Positions 33,754 to 42,857 of a stretch of 64,000 bases of DNA are shown piece after piece (positions within the stretch are counted from its first letter, which is position 1; each line of letters opens with the position of its first letter). Position numbers and translations under genes: made by a program. Origin of the DNA: Orbaceae bacterium ESL0727 (GTDB lineage: Bacteria; Pseudomonadota; Gammaproteobacteria; Enterobacterales; Orbaceae); contig JAQTHY010000001.1 in assembly GCA_029433345.1 (NCBI GenBank), positions 1,116,001 to 1,180,000 of the forward strand, given 5' to 3'. The notes under the pieces were generated by a model, which searched no databases, was not told the origin of the DNA, and saw nothing but the letters and a program-made list of their open reading frames with translations.

Positions 33754-35290
33754 TTAAGGTGTTACGCAGGCGAAAATATTATTATTAGTATAATCGAGAT
33801 CTATTGCACCATCCATGCTACCAACAGCAATGAATTTATTGCCTGAACTTATCTCGATAGCTCAATATGAGTGGGTACGTGTATATGAGGGGCTAAAGTC
33901 ACTATCTATATAAGAATACGACACGTTCTTTATTGCTCCCCATTCTGCAAATAACCCTCCACCAATTTTACGTTTATAAGACCAATCCGTGCTGCCGCCA
34001 GGATTTGCAGCCCACCCCAAATCCTTATCAGGTCCTGCAAATGTTATTTGCCCATTGCTATATTCCCTTACTCTAGGAATACGATAACGGTTTCCATAGT
34101 AAGTTGCACAGAAATCAGCCTTGTAAGGGCCTTGATGAGCAGGACTTGAGATAAACCATTTACCGATATAAAAACTGTAGAATTTAGTTTTTGTTGTGCC
34201 TGTACCTGAGTATAACGTAAAAGTGGTTGGTACGGCAGTTTCTGCAGTCGTATAGGTCGCTTCAGTTGGTCCTTTTAACGTTATTTTGGTGTTAATCAGC
34301 GTTGGATTATCCGGTTCTTCGGTAGAGGGTTCTATCGTTAAACTGAGACCTGAATCTGTGGGGAATTTTTCGTAACTTATCTTCCCTAAGGGACCCGCAA
34401 CGGTTAAATTGAAAAACAGATTATTTGCCCAATTGTAGGGAAGTTAGAGGATGGCATAGTGATATTTTGTGGAAGAAATCCAGACTCTTTATACCATTGT
34501 GTCTCATCATAATTATCCGACCACATGATATTGGGTTGGACATAACAGGTTAAGGGCCCTGTTAATTTGGGTTTTATGTAATAAGTTATGGTGGAACCGG
34601 CGAAATTACTACTTCGAGGTATACCATATTGAGTACTCAGTTCACCACCATCACTGGTGAGTGTGATTTGGTAAGGTGCGTGACACGGATCTAATCTTGC
34701 CCCATGATTTGCAAAGATATCACCATACACATCTTTTATTTCGACGGTAATATTCCCCGTCACAATGAGCCCATCTGACCCTTCCCCGTCGCCATTATTA
34801 TCATACCAATAATTATTATTACGAATTGGTGTGCTTAAATCAGCTGTATTGGATGTGACAGGAACAGGCATTTGGACATCATGTAGCGTTTGATCTACAA
34901 CAGGCAATTCCATCGGTGTTGCTTCTGTACATTGATTGTTAGTTGGCGTGCACATTTTACCATCAGACAGTTTTAATGTGAGCAAAGGGGCGGTATCTGG
35001 TGCTTGCGTCACCCCATTATCAAAAGTCAAATAAGGCGCTTGACCTTCTATTGCACGTGAGGTAATCGCAGAGAGTGCTGCTTGCACTGTCAACGGCATA
35101 AAAAATAGTGTTATAACAGATAATCGGAAAAATAGAGAATAAAGGGATTGTGTTACGTGGTGTGATAAAAATAACGACCAAAAATCATTTTGTTTGCTTG
35201 TTTGCTTGTTTGCTTGTTTGCTTGTTTGCTTGTTTGCTTGTTTGCTTGTTTGCTTGTTTGCTTGTTTGCTTGTTTGCTTGTTTGCTGCAT
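33754..35290 (-). pseudogene. Broken, repeat-switched surface/adhesin-like protein gene
   Basis: The start I propose is ATG 35290, with AAAGGAA at 35298-35304. It is followed at once by 12 copies of AGCAAACA (sense strand). With 11 or 14 copies the frame would run MQQTSKQANK..., then a signal peptide (SLYSLFFRLSVITLFF, MPLTVQA). The body would begin LSAITSRAIEGQAPYLTF. With the 12 copies present it stops at 35153-35155. The downstream frame is open 35099-34404 and then shifts, because one C seems lost from CCC at 34438-34440. It continues YNWANNLFFNLTVAGP ... YRIPRVREYSNG ... KIGGGLFAEWGA, meets TGA at 33862-33864, probably in place of a Trp codon, and reads on to FACVTP at 33754. The C-terminal pattern (YRIP-RE, GGLFAEWG, ACVTP) resembles large secreted or invasin-like proteins of Providencia and relatives. 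That similarity is from memory. Domain function is unknown. Confidence 0.75.
35191..35286. repeat. (TGTTTGCT)12 octanucleotide tract
   Basis: Twelve perfect, uninterrupted copies of TGTTTGCT (96 bp) run from 35191 to 35286. The sense strand for the neighbouring gene reads AGCAAACA, and all three frames through it lack stops. It begins one base past the proposed ATG 35290-35288. Because 8 is not a multiple of 3, gain or loss of a unit changes the downstream frame. Confidence 0.98.
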
Positions 35291-35483
35291 TATACGGTTC
35301 CTTTATTCCTTTGCAACTTAATTTCTGTTAACACTTATGGAAATTATTTCGTTATTTTAATGCTAAAAATAAAAAACGTAAGTTTTATAGGCGTCTTTTT
35401 TGTAAAGATTTGTAATTTTTCAGTTAGTTAGATAAAAAGATCGTTTAAATTAAAGTTGTAGCATTAATGTTAAGCATAAACTT

Positions 35484-35519
35484 AAAATTTGACATAAACG
35501 TAGTGTAGTTCTAAAACAT
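35484..35519 (-). repeat. Dispersed repeat, form A (copy 3)
   Basis: On the minus strand it reads ATGTTTTAGAACTACACTAC then GTTTATGTCAAATTTT, most similar to the copy at 41689 (both have TGTCAAATTTT). It lies about 195 bp upstream of the repeat-switched gene, in the same orientation. The rest of 35291-35817 holds an A/T-rich promoter-like region and the terminator below, with no gene seen. Confidence 0.88.
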
Positions 35520-35647
35520 CATCATAAAAAAATGATAAAAAGTGATTGGATTTTTAAATTCTTGCCATTTTTATGCGGTGTAATTACTCACAAGCAGATA
35601 GCCATTTTTCTCGATAAGATAAGAGATTCATTTGAAGAATAATGCAT

Positions 35648-35685
35648 AAAAAATCGCCAAGTTAAATAAAATTGGCGGTTTTTAT
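35648..35685 (-). terminator. Bidirectional terminator downstream of purD
   Basis: AAAAAATCGCCAA (35648-35660) pairs with TTGGCGGTTTTT (35673-35684). The GC core has one G-U pair and both strands have T-rich 3' sides. It would end purHD transcripts on the minus strand. Confidence 0.85.
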
Positions 35686-35817
35686 TGACAAGATTATTGA
35701 CGGGATTATTGATCAAGAAGCGCCATAATTGGGAGCGAATTGGTCTGTTTTACCTGTTCGTATTTTGGCCGCTTCTGATGTTTTCGATTTTTATTTCTAT
35801 TATTGTTTTAGGGTTGC

Positions 35818-37182
35818 TTATTCAGCCGCATGTTGGTTAACAAGATCTTGTTCAGTGTAATCGCATGCTGTTGTCCTTTGTGCTAAGGTATCTTGCGCTG
35901 CTATTTCGCGTGCAATGGCACGATAACCAATATCATGACGATAGAAACAGCCATGCCAATGGATATCGTTTACCTGTTGATATGCGCGCGTTTGTGCGGC
36001 AAGCACGGTATCGCCTAAGGCAGTCACACAAAGTACACGCCCGCCATGTGTACAGATTTTCCCTTTTTCAAGGCTGGTACCTGCATGGAACACTTTGCAA
36101 TCTTGGTCTGAATGTGTTGGTAAACCAATGATTTCATCTTGCGTATTATATTGTCCTGGATAGCCACCTGCTGCCATGACAACGCCTAAAGCGGGTCTTG
36201 GATCCCATTGCGATTTTTGACTATCAAGTGTGCCAGCGGTTGCTGCTAAGCAAAGTGCCACTAAATCGGATTGCAATCGCATTATAATCGGTTGGGTTTC
36301 AGGATCGCCAAAACGGCAATTAAATTCGATCACTTTGGGATTGCCTTGTTTATCTATCATCAGTCCAGCATATAAAAAACCGGTATAGGGATTCCCTTCT
36401 TGGGCCATGCCATTGATAGTTGGGTAGATGATCTGTTCCATGACCTTAGCAAAAACCGTGTTGGTCACAACAGGTGCGGGGGAGTAAGCCCCCATTCCAC
36501 CAGTATTAGGGCCAGTATCACCATCGAAAGCACGTTTATGATCTTGGCTAGTGGCCATCGGTTCGACATGCTTGCCATCTACCATGACGATAAAGCTGGC
36601 TTCTTCGCCGTCTAAAAACTCTTCGATAACAATACGATGACCGGCATCGCCAAAGGCGTTACCCGCTAACATGTCGCGAATAGCCGCTTCGGCCTCTTTG
36701 AGTGTCATCGCAACGATAACACCTTTGCCCGCCGCTAAGCCGTCGGCTTTAATGACAATGGGCGCACCTTGTTCGCGAACATAAGCGATCGCGGGATCGA
36801 TTTCGGTAAAGTTTTGATAGGTCGCCGTTGGGATATGATGACGCGCTAAAAAATCTTTAGTAAAAGCTTTCGAACCTTCTAGTTGTGCCGCTGCTTTAGT
36901 GGGCCCAAAAATTTGTAGACCTGCTTTTTGAAAACTATCAACAATCCCAATAACCAGTGGCGCTTCAGGACCGACAATGGTGAGATCGATTTTTTCTTGT
37001 TGTGCGAAAGTGAGCAAGCCACTGACGTCGGTCGCTTTGATATTGATATTTTCGAGCAAGGGTTCTTGTGCCGTGCCTGCATTACCTGGAGCGACAAATA
37101 CTTTGGTGACTAATGGCGATTGTGCCACTTTCCAAGCTATAGCGTGTTCGCGTCCACCATTACCAATAATTAATACTTTCAT
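35818..37182 (-). CDS. purD: Phosphoribosylamine-glycine ligase
   Basis: ATP-grasp enzyme joining glycine to phosphoribosylamine, the second step of purine synthesis. It begins MKVLIIGNGGREHAIAWK and carries VIKADGLAAGKGVIVAM, AFDGDTGPNTGGMGAYSP and VIEFNCRFGDPETQ. At 454 aa it is about 25 residues longer than E. coli PurD (429). The extra is a C-terminal tail (DTLAQRTTACDYTEQDLVNQ). It lies 17 bp after purH in the conserved purHD operon. Confidence 0.97.
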   Translation of the reverse strand: MKVLIIGNGGREHAIAWKVAQSPLVTKVFVAPGNAGTAQEPLLENINIKATDVSGLLTFAQQEKIDLTIVGPEAPLVIGIVDSFQKAGLQIFGPTKAAAQLEGSKAFTKDFLARHHIPTATYQNFTEIDPAIAYVREQGAPIVIKADGLAAGKGVIVAMTLKEAEAAIRDMLAGNAFGDAGHRIVIEEFLDGEEASFIVMVDGKHVEPMATSQDHKRAFDGDTGPNTGGMGAYSPAPVVTNTVFAKVMEQIIYPTINGMAQEGNPYTGFLYAGLMIDKQGNPKVIEFNCRFGDPETQPIIMRLQSDLVALCLAATAGTLDSQKSQWDPRPALGVVMAAGGYPGQYNTQDEIIGLPTHSDQDCKVFHAGTSLEKGKICTHGGRVLCVTALGDTVLAAQTRAYQQVNDIHWHGCFYRHDIGYRAIAREIAAQDTLAQRTTACDYTEQDLVNQHAAE

Positions 37183-37199
37183 AAACTGTCCTTGCTCAT

Positions 37200-38855
37200 T
37201 TAATGTCTAAAGTGACGCATGCCGGTAAAAATCATAGCAATATTATGCTCGTTGGCCGCTTGGATCACTTCGTCATCTCGAATCGAACCACCCGGTTGGA
37301 TGATACAGGTGACGCCGACTGCGGCGGCGGCGTCAACACCATCGCGGAAAGGGAAAAATGCGTCAGAAGCGACCACTGATCCTGCCACGTCGAGGTTTTC
37401 ATCTTGTGCTTTGATGCCCGCAATTTTGGCAGAATAGACGCGGCTCATCTGCCCAGCACCAATACCGAGAGTCATGTTATCTTTGGCATATACGATCGCA
37501 TTAGATTTCACAAATTTGGCGACTTTCCAACAAAATAGAGCGTCTGCTAGCTCTTTTTCGGTTGGTTGACGTTTAGTGACGATATTTAGTTCATTTTTGG
37601 TCACAGTACCCGTATCGCGTTCTTGCACCAGTAATCCACCATTAACGCGTTTAAAATCAAGTTGGCTGATTGCGATTGGTGAAGTCGGTTCGGTTGCCGC
37701 GGTGGTTGACCATTCACCACACTCAAGGACCCGGACATTTTTTTTGGTCGCGGTGATAGTGAGTGCTTCTGGTGTGACAGACGGGGCAATGATCACTTCG
37801 ACAAATTGGCGATCAACGATAGCTTGCGCAGTATTGGCATCGAGTGGGCGATTAAAGGCAATAATTCCCCCAAAAGCTGATGTTGGATCGGTCTTAAAGG
37901 CACGCAAGTACGCATCGGTTGCACTTTTGCCAATTGCGACACCACACGGATTGGCATGTTTGACAATAACACAAGCGGGTTCGTCAAAACTTTTCACGCA
38001 TTCAAGGGCGGCATCGGTATCGGCAATATTGTTGTAAGAGAGTGCTTTACCTTGCAACTGTTTGGCGGTTGCAATAGACACATTGGCGCGGTTAGGTTCG
38101 GCGTCGGCATGATGTCGGTCGGTATTGGTTTCTTCAACATAAAACGCGGCGTGTTGGTGTGCATTTTCGCCATAACGCATATTCTGTTTTTTGATAAATT
38201 GCAGATTAAGTGTACGTGGAAATTCGCCTGATGGCTGATCGGTTTCGCCCAGATAAGGGGCAACACGTTGACCAAAATAGTTGGCAATCATGCCGTCATA
38301 TTTAGCGGTGTGTTCAAACGCTTTAATCGCGAGATTGAAACGGTAATCAAATGTCAGTGAGTTTTGGTTTTTATCCATCAGATCGATGATAGTTGTGTAA
38401 TCATGATGATCGACAACAATTGCAACATCTTGATGATTTTTCGCGGCTGATCGCACCATAGTAGGGCCACCAATATCGATATTTTCGACCGCATCGGCTA
38501 AGGTACAGTTAGGTTTAGCAACGGTTTGGGCAAATGGATAAAGGTTGACAACAACCATATCGATAGGCGCGATTTGCTGTTGTTGCATAATGGCATCATC
38601 AATGCCACGTCGACCTAAAATACCGCCATGTATTTTAGGATGTAACGTTTTGACACGTCCATCCATCATTTCAGGAAAGCCTGTGTAGTCGGATACTTCG
38701 GTAACGGGAATGTGGTGTTGCAGTAATAATTTTGCGGTGCCGCCAGTTGATAAGAGTTCGACATGACGATCGGTAAGCGCTTTTGCAAATTCTAAAATAC
38801 CTGTTTTATCCGATACACTTAATAGTGCACGGCGGATGGGACGATGTTGCTGCAT
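37200..38855 (-). CDS. purH: Bifunctional AICAR transformylase/IMP cyclohydrolase
   Basis: Catalyses the last two steps of IMP synthesis. The N-terminal cyclohydrolase (MGS-like) domain starts [20 protein letters not shown], with [16 protein letters not shown]. The transformylase domain includes [31 protein letters not shown] with its Lys-His pair, and [20 protein letters not shown]. It ends [13 protein letters not shown], as in enterics. At 551 aa it is some 20 longer than E. coli (529), through small insertions (e.g. [15 protein letters not shown]). It is first gene of purHD. No convincing PurR box was found upstream. Confidence 0.97.
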   Translation of the reverse strand: MQQHRPIRRALLSVSDKTGILEFAKALTDRHVELLSTGGTAKLLLQHHIPVTEVSDYTGFPEMMDGRVKTLHPKIHGGILGRRGIDDAIMQQQQIAPIDMVVVNLYPFAQTVAKPNCTLADAVENIDIGGPTMVRSAAKNHQDVAIVVDHHDYTTIIDLMDKNQNSLTFDYRFNLAIKAFEHTAKYDGMIANYFGQRVAPYLGETDQPSGEFPRTLNLQFIKKQNMRYGENAHQHAAFYVEETNTDRHHADAEPNRANVSIATAKQLQGKALSYNNIADTDAALECVKSFDEPACVIVKHANPCGVAIGKSATDAYLRAFKTDPTSAFGGIIAFNRPLDANTAQAIVDRQFVEVIIAPSVTPEALTITATKKNVRVLECGEWSTTAATEPTSPIAISQLDFKRVNGGLLVQERDTGTVTKNELNIVTKRQPTEKELADALFCWKVAKFVKSNAIVYAKDNMTLGIGAGQMSRVYSAKIAGIKAQDENLDVAGSVVASDAFFPFRDGVDAAAAVGVTCIIQPGGSIRDDEVIQAANEHNIAMIFTGMRHFRH

Positions 38856-39111
38856 TGACGGTGCTCCAAAATCGATTCTGATAAGAGAAATGCGTTAGGC
38901 GTTTATTATATAGAAGATCATAAAAAATGTTTAGCGATAACTTTGCTCGTCCAACTTTGTCCGCCCAAATTTGTGTCTCTGCAAAAAGGGGCCGGTTATC
39001 GTATTTGCCTTATCAGCTAAGGTTTTAGGGGATTGATAAAATCAAACAAAAAATGAGTTGTCTTGTATGATATCTGCGTGAGTCTTGCGAATAAATGGTG
39101 TAATTAAAAAT

Positions 39112-39127
39112 CTTGATTGAGATCACA
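39112..39127 (+). promoter_or_regulatory. Possible CRP site upstream of idnO
   Basis: CTTGA-N6-TCACA keeps the right half-site of the CRP consensus (TGTGA-N6-TCACA) exactly and the left half partly. It lies about 65 bp upstream of the paired palindromes at 39192. cyaA is present in the window. Confidence 0.4.
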
Positions 39128-39191
39128 AAACAGAACTTTTTGCCATAAATCGGCTTCCATTGACTTTTATTTTCCCTTTTTTTGTCGTAAT

Positions 39192-39216
39192 GTTACGCGT
39201 AATTGTTACGCGTAAC
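39192..39216 (+). promoter_or_regulatory. Tandem GntR/IdnR-type operators
   Basis: GTTACGCGTAAC at 39205-39216 is a perfect 12-bp palindrome, and GTTACGCGTAAT at 39192-39203 is its near-copy one base before. They lie about 80-105 bp upstream of the idnO-like gene and resemble the GTTACC-GTAAC-type sites recognised by enteric GntR/IdnR. A looser dyad, TGTTA-N6-GTAACA-like, follows near 39226-39241, and TGTTAGTTAACA at 40277-40288 precedes the transporter. The linked GntR-like gene at 41833 is the likely binder. The remaining 38856-39190 gap shows no gene. Confidence 0.65.
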
Positions 39217-39297
39217 TATTTTGGATGTTATGTTTGTAACACTGCACTTAATGAGCAAAATGAACGCTTCATAAGAAATATAAAAGGAGAAAATGTT

Positions 39298-40062
39298 ATG
39301 CAATCGTTATTTGATTTGACAGGTAAACGTGCACTGATAACTGGGTCGGCGCAAGGTATTGGGAATTTACTGGCGAAAGGGCTGGGTGAGTATGGGGCGA
39401 GTATTGTGATTAATGATATTACACAAGAACGTGCCGATGCTGCGGCTAAAGCTTTACAGGAGCAAGGTATTGATGCAGTAGGTGTGGGGTTTGATGTGAC
39501 GAATTCGACGTCGGTTAAAAATGCGATCGATCATATCGAACACGATATTGGTCAGATCGATATTTTGATTAATAACGCCGGTATTCAACGCCGTCATCCT
39601 TTTACCGAATTTCCTGAAGCCGATTGGGATGCGGTGATTAATGTTAACCAAAAAGCGGTTTTTTTGGTCTCACAACAAGTGGCTAAACATATGATAGCGC
39701 GTAAACAGGGCAAAATTATTCATATTTGTTCAATGCAAAGTGAGTTGGGTCGTGACACGATTACTCCTTATGCGGCGTCGAAAGGGGCTGTGCGGATGTT
39801 AGTGCGTGGAATGTGCACTGAATTGGCTCGTTATAATATTCAGGTAAATGGTATTGGGCCAGGTTATTTTGACACAGCTATGACCAAAGCGTTAGTTGAA
39901 GATAAGGTATTTTCGGATTGGTTATTTAAGCGCACACCGGCAGCACGTTGGGGACAACCCGAAGAGTTGATTGGTTCAGCTGTCTTTTTATCTTCTGCCG
40001 CCTCTAATTTTGTTAATGGACATATTGTTTATGTCGATGGTGGTATGTTGGCCGCTGTCTAA
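39298..40062 (+). CDS. idnO: Gluconate 5-dehydrogenase / 5-ketogluconate reductase (SDR)
   Basis: Cytosolic short-chain dehydrogenase that in E. coli reduces 5-keto-D-gluconate to gluconate in the idonate pathway. The start is ATG 39298 (MQSLFDLTGKRALITGSAQG), because AAAGGAGA lies at proper spacing. The upstream open frame to 39160 is non-coding by appearance and crosses the operators. The result is 254 aa, the length of IdnO. Motifs are TGSAQGIG, NNAGIQRRHPF, CSMQSELGRDTITPYAASKG (Ser, Tyr-x3-Lys) and FVNGHIVYVDGG. It is followed by an MFS transporter and a GntR-like repressor, which supports a ketogluconate or related sugar-acid role. Confidence 0.85.
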   Translation: MQSLFDLTGKRALITGSAQGIGNLLAKGLGEYGASIVINDITQERADAAAKALQEQGIDAVGVGFDVTNSTSVKNAIDHIEHDIGQIDILINNAGIQRRHPFTEFPEADWDAVINVNQKAVFLVSQQVAKHMIARKQGKIIHICSMQSELGRDTITPYAASKGAVRMLVRGMCTELARYNIQVNGIGPGYFDTAMTKALVEDKVFSDWLFKRTPAARWGQPEELIGSAVFLSSAASNFVNGHIVYVDGGMLAAV

Positions 40063-40311
40063 GTGGTTGCTCTTATTCATTCCCATCAAGGTGAGGGGAA
40101 AGGTGTTGCTCCACTAGCGTATAGGGACTACGTATAGAAAATAGGTATAGGGAGTAGTGAGTGAATCTTTATTCACATTTTCCACTTGAACCCACCGATG
40201 ACCATCGAGGGAGTCACATCACCTTTTTTAAGGAAACTGGGGATATTCGTGTATTTGTAAATGCTGTATTTATAAATGTTAGTTAACAAGATAAATTCAG
40301 GAATAACAGTT

Positions 40312-41562
40312 ATGGAAACAATAAAAGTTCGATTAGCACCTTCTCGTTGGTGGCGGTTAATGCCAATTATTTTTATCACCTATAGTCTGGCCTATTTAGA
40401 TCGTGCTAACTACGGTTTTGCTGCAGCGGCGGGTATTAATAAAGATTTAGGTATTACGGCTGGGACATCTTCGCTTATTGGTGCACTCTTTTTTTTAGGT
40501 TACTTCTTTTTCCAGGTGCCGGGTTCGATTTATGCGGTTAGACGCAGTGTGCGTAAATTGATTTTTGTCTGTCTTATCTTATGGGGACTTTGTGCTGCCT
40601 TAACGGGGATGGTGAGTAATATTCCTTCTTTGATGGTGATCCGTTTTATTTTGGGGATTGTGGAAGCAGCTGTCATGCCTTCTATGTTGATCTACATTAG
40701 TACGTGGTTCACTAAGGCCGAACGCTCTAAGGCAAATACATTTTTGATTTTAGGTAATCCTGTTACTGTACTTTGGATGTCGATTGTTTCTGCACATTTG
40801 ATTGATCTGTATGGTTGGCGCGAAATGTTTATTATCGAAGGGTTACCTGCGGTGGTTTGGGCACTCATTTGGTGGATTTTAGTGCGTGATAAACCTTCTG
40901 AAGTGACATGGTTAACGTCGCAAGAAAAAGCCGATTTTAAAGCAGCGATGGAGTTGGAACAGCAGAATATCAAACCTATGCGAAATTATGGCGAAGCGTT
41001 CCGTTCAGGTAATGTGATTAAGCTTTGCGCAGTGCATGCACTTTGGAGTGTGGGTGTTTATGGTTTTATGATGTGGATGCCTTCTATTATTAAATCAGCG
41101 GGTAATATTGATATTGTGTCTACCGGTTGGTTGACAGCAATTCCTTACCTTGTTGCAATTACGTTAATGCTAATTGTCTCTTACTTATCTGATAAATTGC
41201 AAAATCGCAAACTGTTTGTCTGGCCATTACTTTTGGTTGCAACAATTGCATTTTTTACCGCTTATTTATTGGGCGCAGAACATTTTTGGATCTGTTTTGT
41301 TTTATTGGCTATTGCAGCAGGTTGTATGTATGCACCTTATGGGCCTTTCTTTGCGTTAATTCCAGAATTGCTACCAAGTAATGTCTCTGGTGTATCAATT
41401 GGTTTGATTAACAGTTTTGGCGCATTGGGTGCATTTATAGGTGCATGGTTAGTTGGTGTGATTAATGCGGCAACTGGCAGTGCAGGTGCGTCTTATGTTT
41501 TTATGGGCGTGGCATTGGTGTTGTCAGTGGTGTTGATGGCGAGTGTGAAGGCCGCTAAATAG
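40312..41562 (+). CDS. MFS transporter, anion:cation symporter type (sugar acid)
   Basis: Twelve-span inner-membrane permease of the ACS group that carries hexuronates, galactonate and related acids. The start is ATG 40312 (METIKVRLAPSRWWRLMPII) with AGGA upstream. The frame's earlier ATG at 40276 overlaps an operator-like dyad. The protein is 416 aa. The family signature YLDRANYGFAAAAGIN in span 1 is clear, as is the LGIVEAAVMPSMLIYISTWF loop typical of ACS members. Placed between idnO and a GntR-like gene, its substrate is likely a keto-gluconate or aldonate. Specificity cannot be read from the sequence. Confidence 0.85.
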   Translation: METIKVRLAPSRWWRLMPIIFITYSLAYLDRANYGFAAAAGINKDLGITAGTSSLIGALFFLGYFFFQVPGSIYAVRRSVRKLIFVCLILWGLCAALTGMVSNIPSLMVIRFILGIVEAAVMPSMLIYISTWFTKAERSKANTFLILGNPVTVLWMSIVSAHLIDLYGWREMFIIEGLPAVVWALIWWILVRDKPSEVTWLTSQEKADFKAAMELEQQNIKPMRNYGEAFRSGNVIKLCAVHALWSVGVYGFMMWMPSIIKSAGNIDIVSTGWLTAIPYLVAITLMLIVSYLSDKLQNRKLFVWPLLLVATIAFFTAYLLGAEHFWICFVLLAIAAGCMYAPYGPFFALIPELLPSNVSGVSIGLINSFGALGAFIGAWLVGVINAATGSAGASYVFMGVALVLSVVLMASVKAAK

Positions 41563-41581
41563 TTATCATATCAAACTGTTT

Positions 41582-41599
41582 CGCCGATGCGAATCGGCG
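41582..41599 (+). other. GNRA-capped hairpin after the transporter
   Basis: CGCCGAT (41582-41588) pairs with ATCGGCG (41593-41599) around a GCGA tetraloop. It lies 20 nt past the MFS stop and has no U-tract. Confidence 0.5.
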
Positions 41600-41648
41600 G
41601 CCAGTTAGCCAAGAGATTGAATAAAACATTGCTATAAATATTGAAGAT

Positions 41649-41682
41649 AAAGTCATTCCGTCAAAGGCAATGACTTTATTTT
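41649..41682 (+). terminator. Rho-independent terminator of idnO-transporter unit
   Basis: AAAGTCATT (41649-41657) pairs with AATGACTTT (41669-41677) and runs into ATTTTTATTTG. It separates the transporter from the regulator. Confidence 0.8.
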
Positions 41683-41688
41683 TATTTG

Positions 41689-41727
41689 AATGTTTCAGAA
41701 CTATACTACGTTTATGTCAAATTTTTA
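41689..41727 (+). repeat. Dispersed repeat, form A (copy 4)
   Basis: ATGTTTCAGAACTATACTAC then GTTTATGTCAAATTTTTAA. It lies between the terminator and the GntR-like gene. A naive long reading frame of that gene would start inside this element, which is one reason to prefer a downstream start. Confidence 0.9.
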
Positions 41728-41832
41728 ACAAAACCTTGTGTCAATTTGTGGGTAACTCCTGGTTTGCCGATAAAATGGTTTGCTGATAAAATGCCTGCCT
41801 TAGGATTTTTTGAGGCAAAATATAAAGAAGTG

Positions 41833-42840
41833 ATGAGAGAAAAGCGGGTTAGTTTACAAGATATTGCTGATTTGACCGGTGTAACGAAAATGACAGTGAG
41901 TCGTTATTTACGTGATCCTAATCAAGTATCCGATAAAAATCGCGATAAAATTGCCAAAGTCCTTGAAGATATTCATTATATCCCTAATCTGGCACCACAA
42001 ATTATGCTAGGGTCGCGCAGCCGTTGTATCGGTATTGTCATACCGTCATTTAATAATCAGATTTTTTTAGATGTCTTAGCTGGCATTGAATCTGTCGCAT
42101 CGAAAAATCATTATCAAACGATTATTACCAATTATGATTATGATCGTGTTATCGAAGAGGAAAAGATTTTAAATTTGCTCTCTTACAGTATCGATGCATT
42201 GATTTTAATGGAAAAGAAACATACCGTAAAAGCTTTGCGTTATTTGAAAACGGCGGCAATTCCGGTGGCTGAATTAATGGATATTACGCCGCGCTGTATT
42301 GATATCCAAGTCGGTTTTGATAATGAACAAGCTGCCTTCGCCATGACGATGCAGTTAATTAATAGTGGTAAGCGAACGATTATTTATTTTAATTCAGTCG
42401 ATAGCAGTCGTGATAGGCAGCGTTATGAAGGATACAAGCGTGCCATGGAGACAGCTGGATTAGTCGCCAGGCAAATTTTGCCAAATCAAGTCTCGTCGAT
42501 TGATTTGGGGAAAGCCTTATTTGAGCAAGCTTATCAACACTATCCAGATATGGATGGTATTTTTTGTACTAATGATGATATGGCGATTGGGGCGCTGTTG
42601 ATGTGTCAACAAAAGAAGATTGACGTACCGCGCGAAATTGCCATTGCCGGTTTCCATGGCTTGGATATCGGCAGGGCGAATCAGCAAGCGATCGCGTCAG
42701 TGATTACGCCACGGTTTGCGATGGGTAAGCTGGCGACTGAGTTATTATTAAAAAAACTAAATGGTGAGTCAGTGACCTCCACATATTCTTTAGATTATAC
42801 GCTTTCGCTTGGACAGACCGTTGGGATGGCGGAAAAGTAG
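41833..42840 (+). CDS. LacI-family regulator, GntR/IdnR-like
   Basis: I place the start at ATG 41833 (MREKRVSLQDIADLTGVTKM), which aligns with E. coli GntR (MKKKRPVLQDVADRVGVTKM). ATG 41791 is possible. A start at 41686 would translate the dispersed repeat and is rejected. The ribosome binding site is weak (AAGAAG very close to the ATG). The 335-aa protein has the helix-turn-helix DIADLTGVTKMTVSRYLRDP, then a sugar-binding-protein fold sharing GVDNE-like and IDIQVGFDNEQAAFAM, GIFCTNDDMAIGAL and IAIAGFHGLDIG with GntR. It likely represses the adjacent idnO/transporter genes via the GTTACGCGTAAC sites, and is relieved by gluconate or a keto-acid. Confidence 0.85.
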   Translation: MREKRVSLQDIADLTGVTKMTVSRYLRDPNQVSDKNRDKIAKVLEDIHYIPNLAPQIMLGSRSRCIGIVIPSFNNQIFLDVLAGIESVASKNHYQTIITNYDYDRVIEEEKILNLLSYSIDALILMEKKHTVKALRYLKTAAIPVAELMDITPRCIDIQVGFDNEQAAFAMTMQLINSGKRTIIYFNSVDSSRDRQRYEGYKRAMETAGLVARQILPNQVSSIDLGKALFEQAYQHYPDMDGIFCTNDDMAIGALLMCQQKKIDVPREIAIAGFHGLDIGRANQQAIASVITPRFAMGKLATELLLKKLNGESVTSTYSLDYTLSLGQTVGMAEK

Positions 42841-42851
42841 ATCTTTTCCGC
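42829..42851. terminator. Hairpin between convergent gntR-like gene and era
   Basis: GCGGAAAAG (42829-42837) pairs with CTTTTCCGC (42843-42851). The gntR-like stop codon lies in the 5-nt loop. It could serve both convergent transcripts, although no long U-tract follows either arm. Confidence 0.6.
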
Positions 42852-42857
42852 TATTAG

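Noticed and set aside
35191-35286. CRISPR-like array of short repeats
   Set aside because: The units are 8 bp and perfectly contiguous with no spacers, and no cas genes are near. It is a simple tandem repeat.
35150-35431. Plus-strand ORF through the octamer tract (CLFACLLV repeats)
   Set aside because: The repeat is open in every frame on this strand, so the ORF is a by-product. It has no ribosome binding site or family features.
38856-38910. PurR operator upstream of purH
   Set aside because: GC-containing words such as AACGCCTAACGCAT occur, but they do not fit the ACGCAAACGTTTGCGT dyad well enough.
39160-39297. N-terminal extension of the idnO-like protein
   Set aside because: It would translate through the operator palindromes and lacks a ribosome binding site, while ATG 39298 has AAAGGAGA and gives the family length.
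41686-41832. N-terminal extension of the gntR-like regulator
   Set aside because: Its first codons come from the dispersed repeat, and family alignment starts at MREKRVSLQ.
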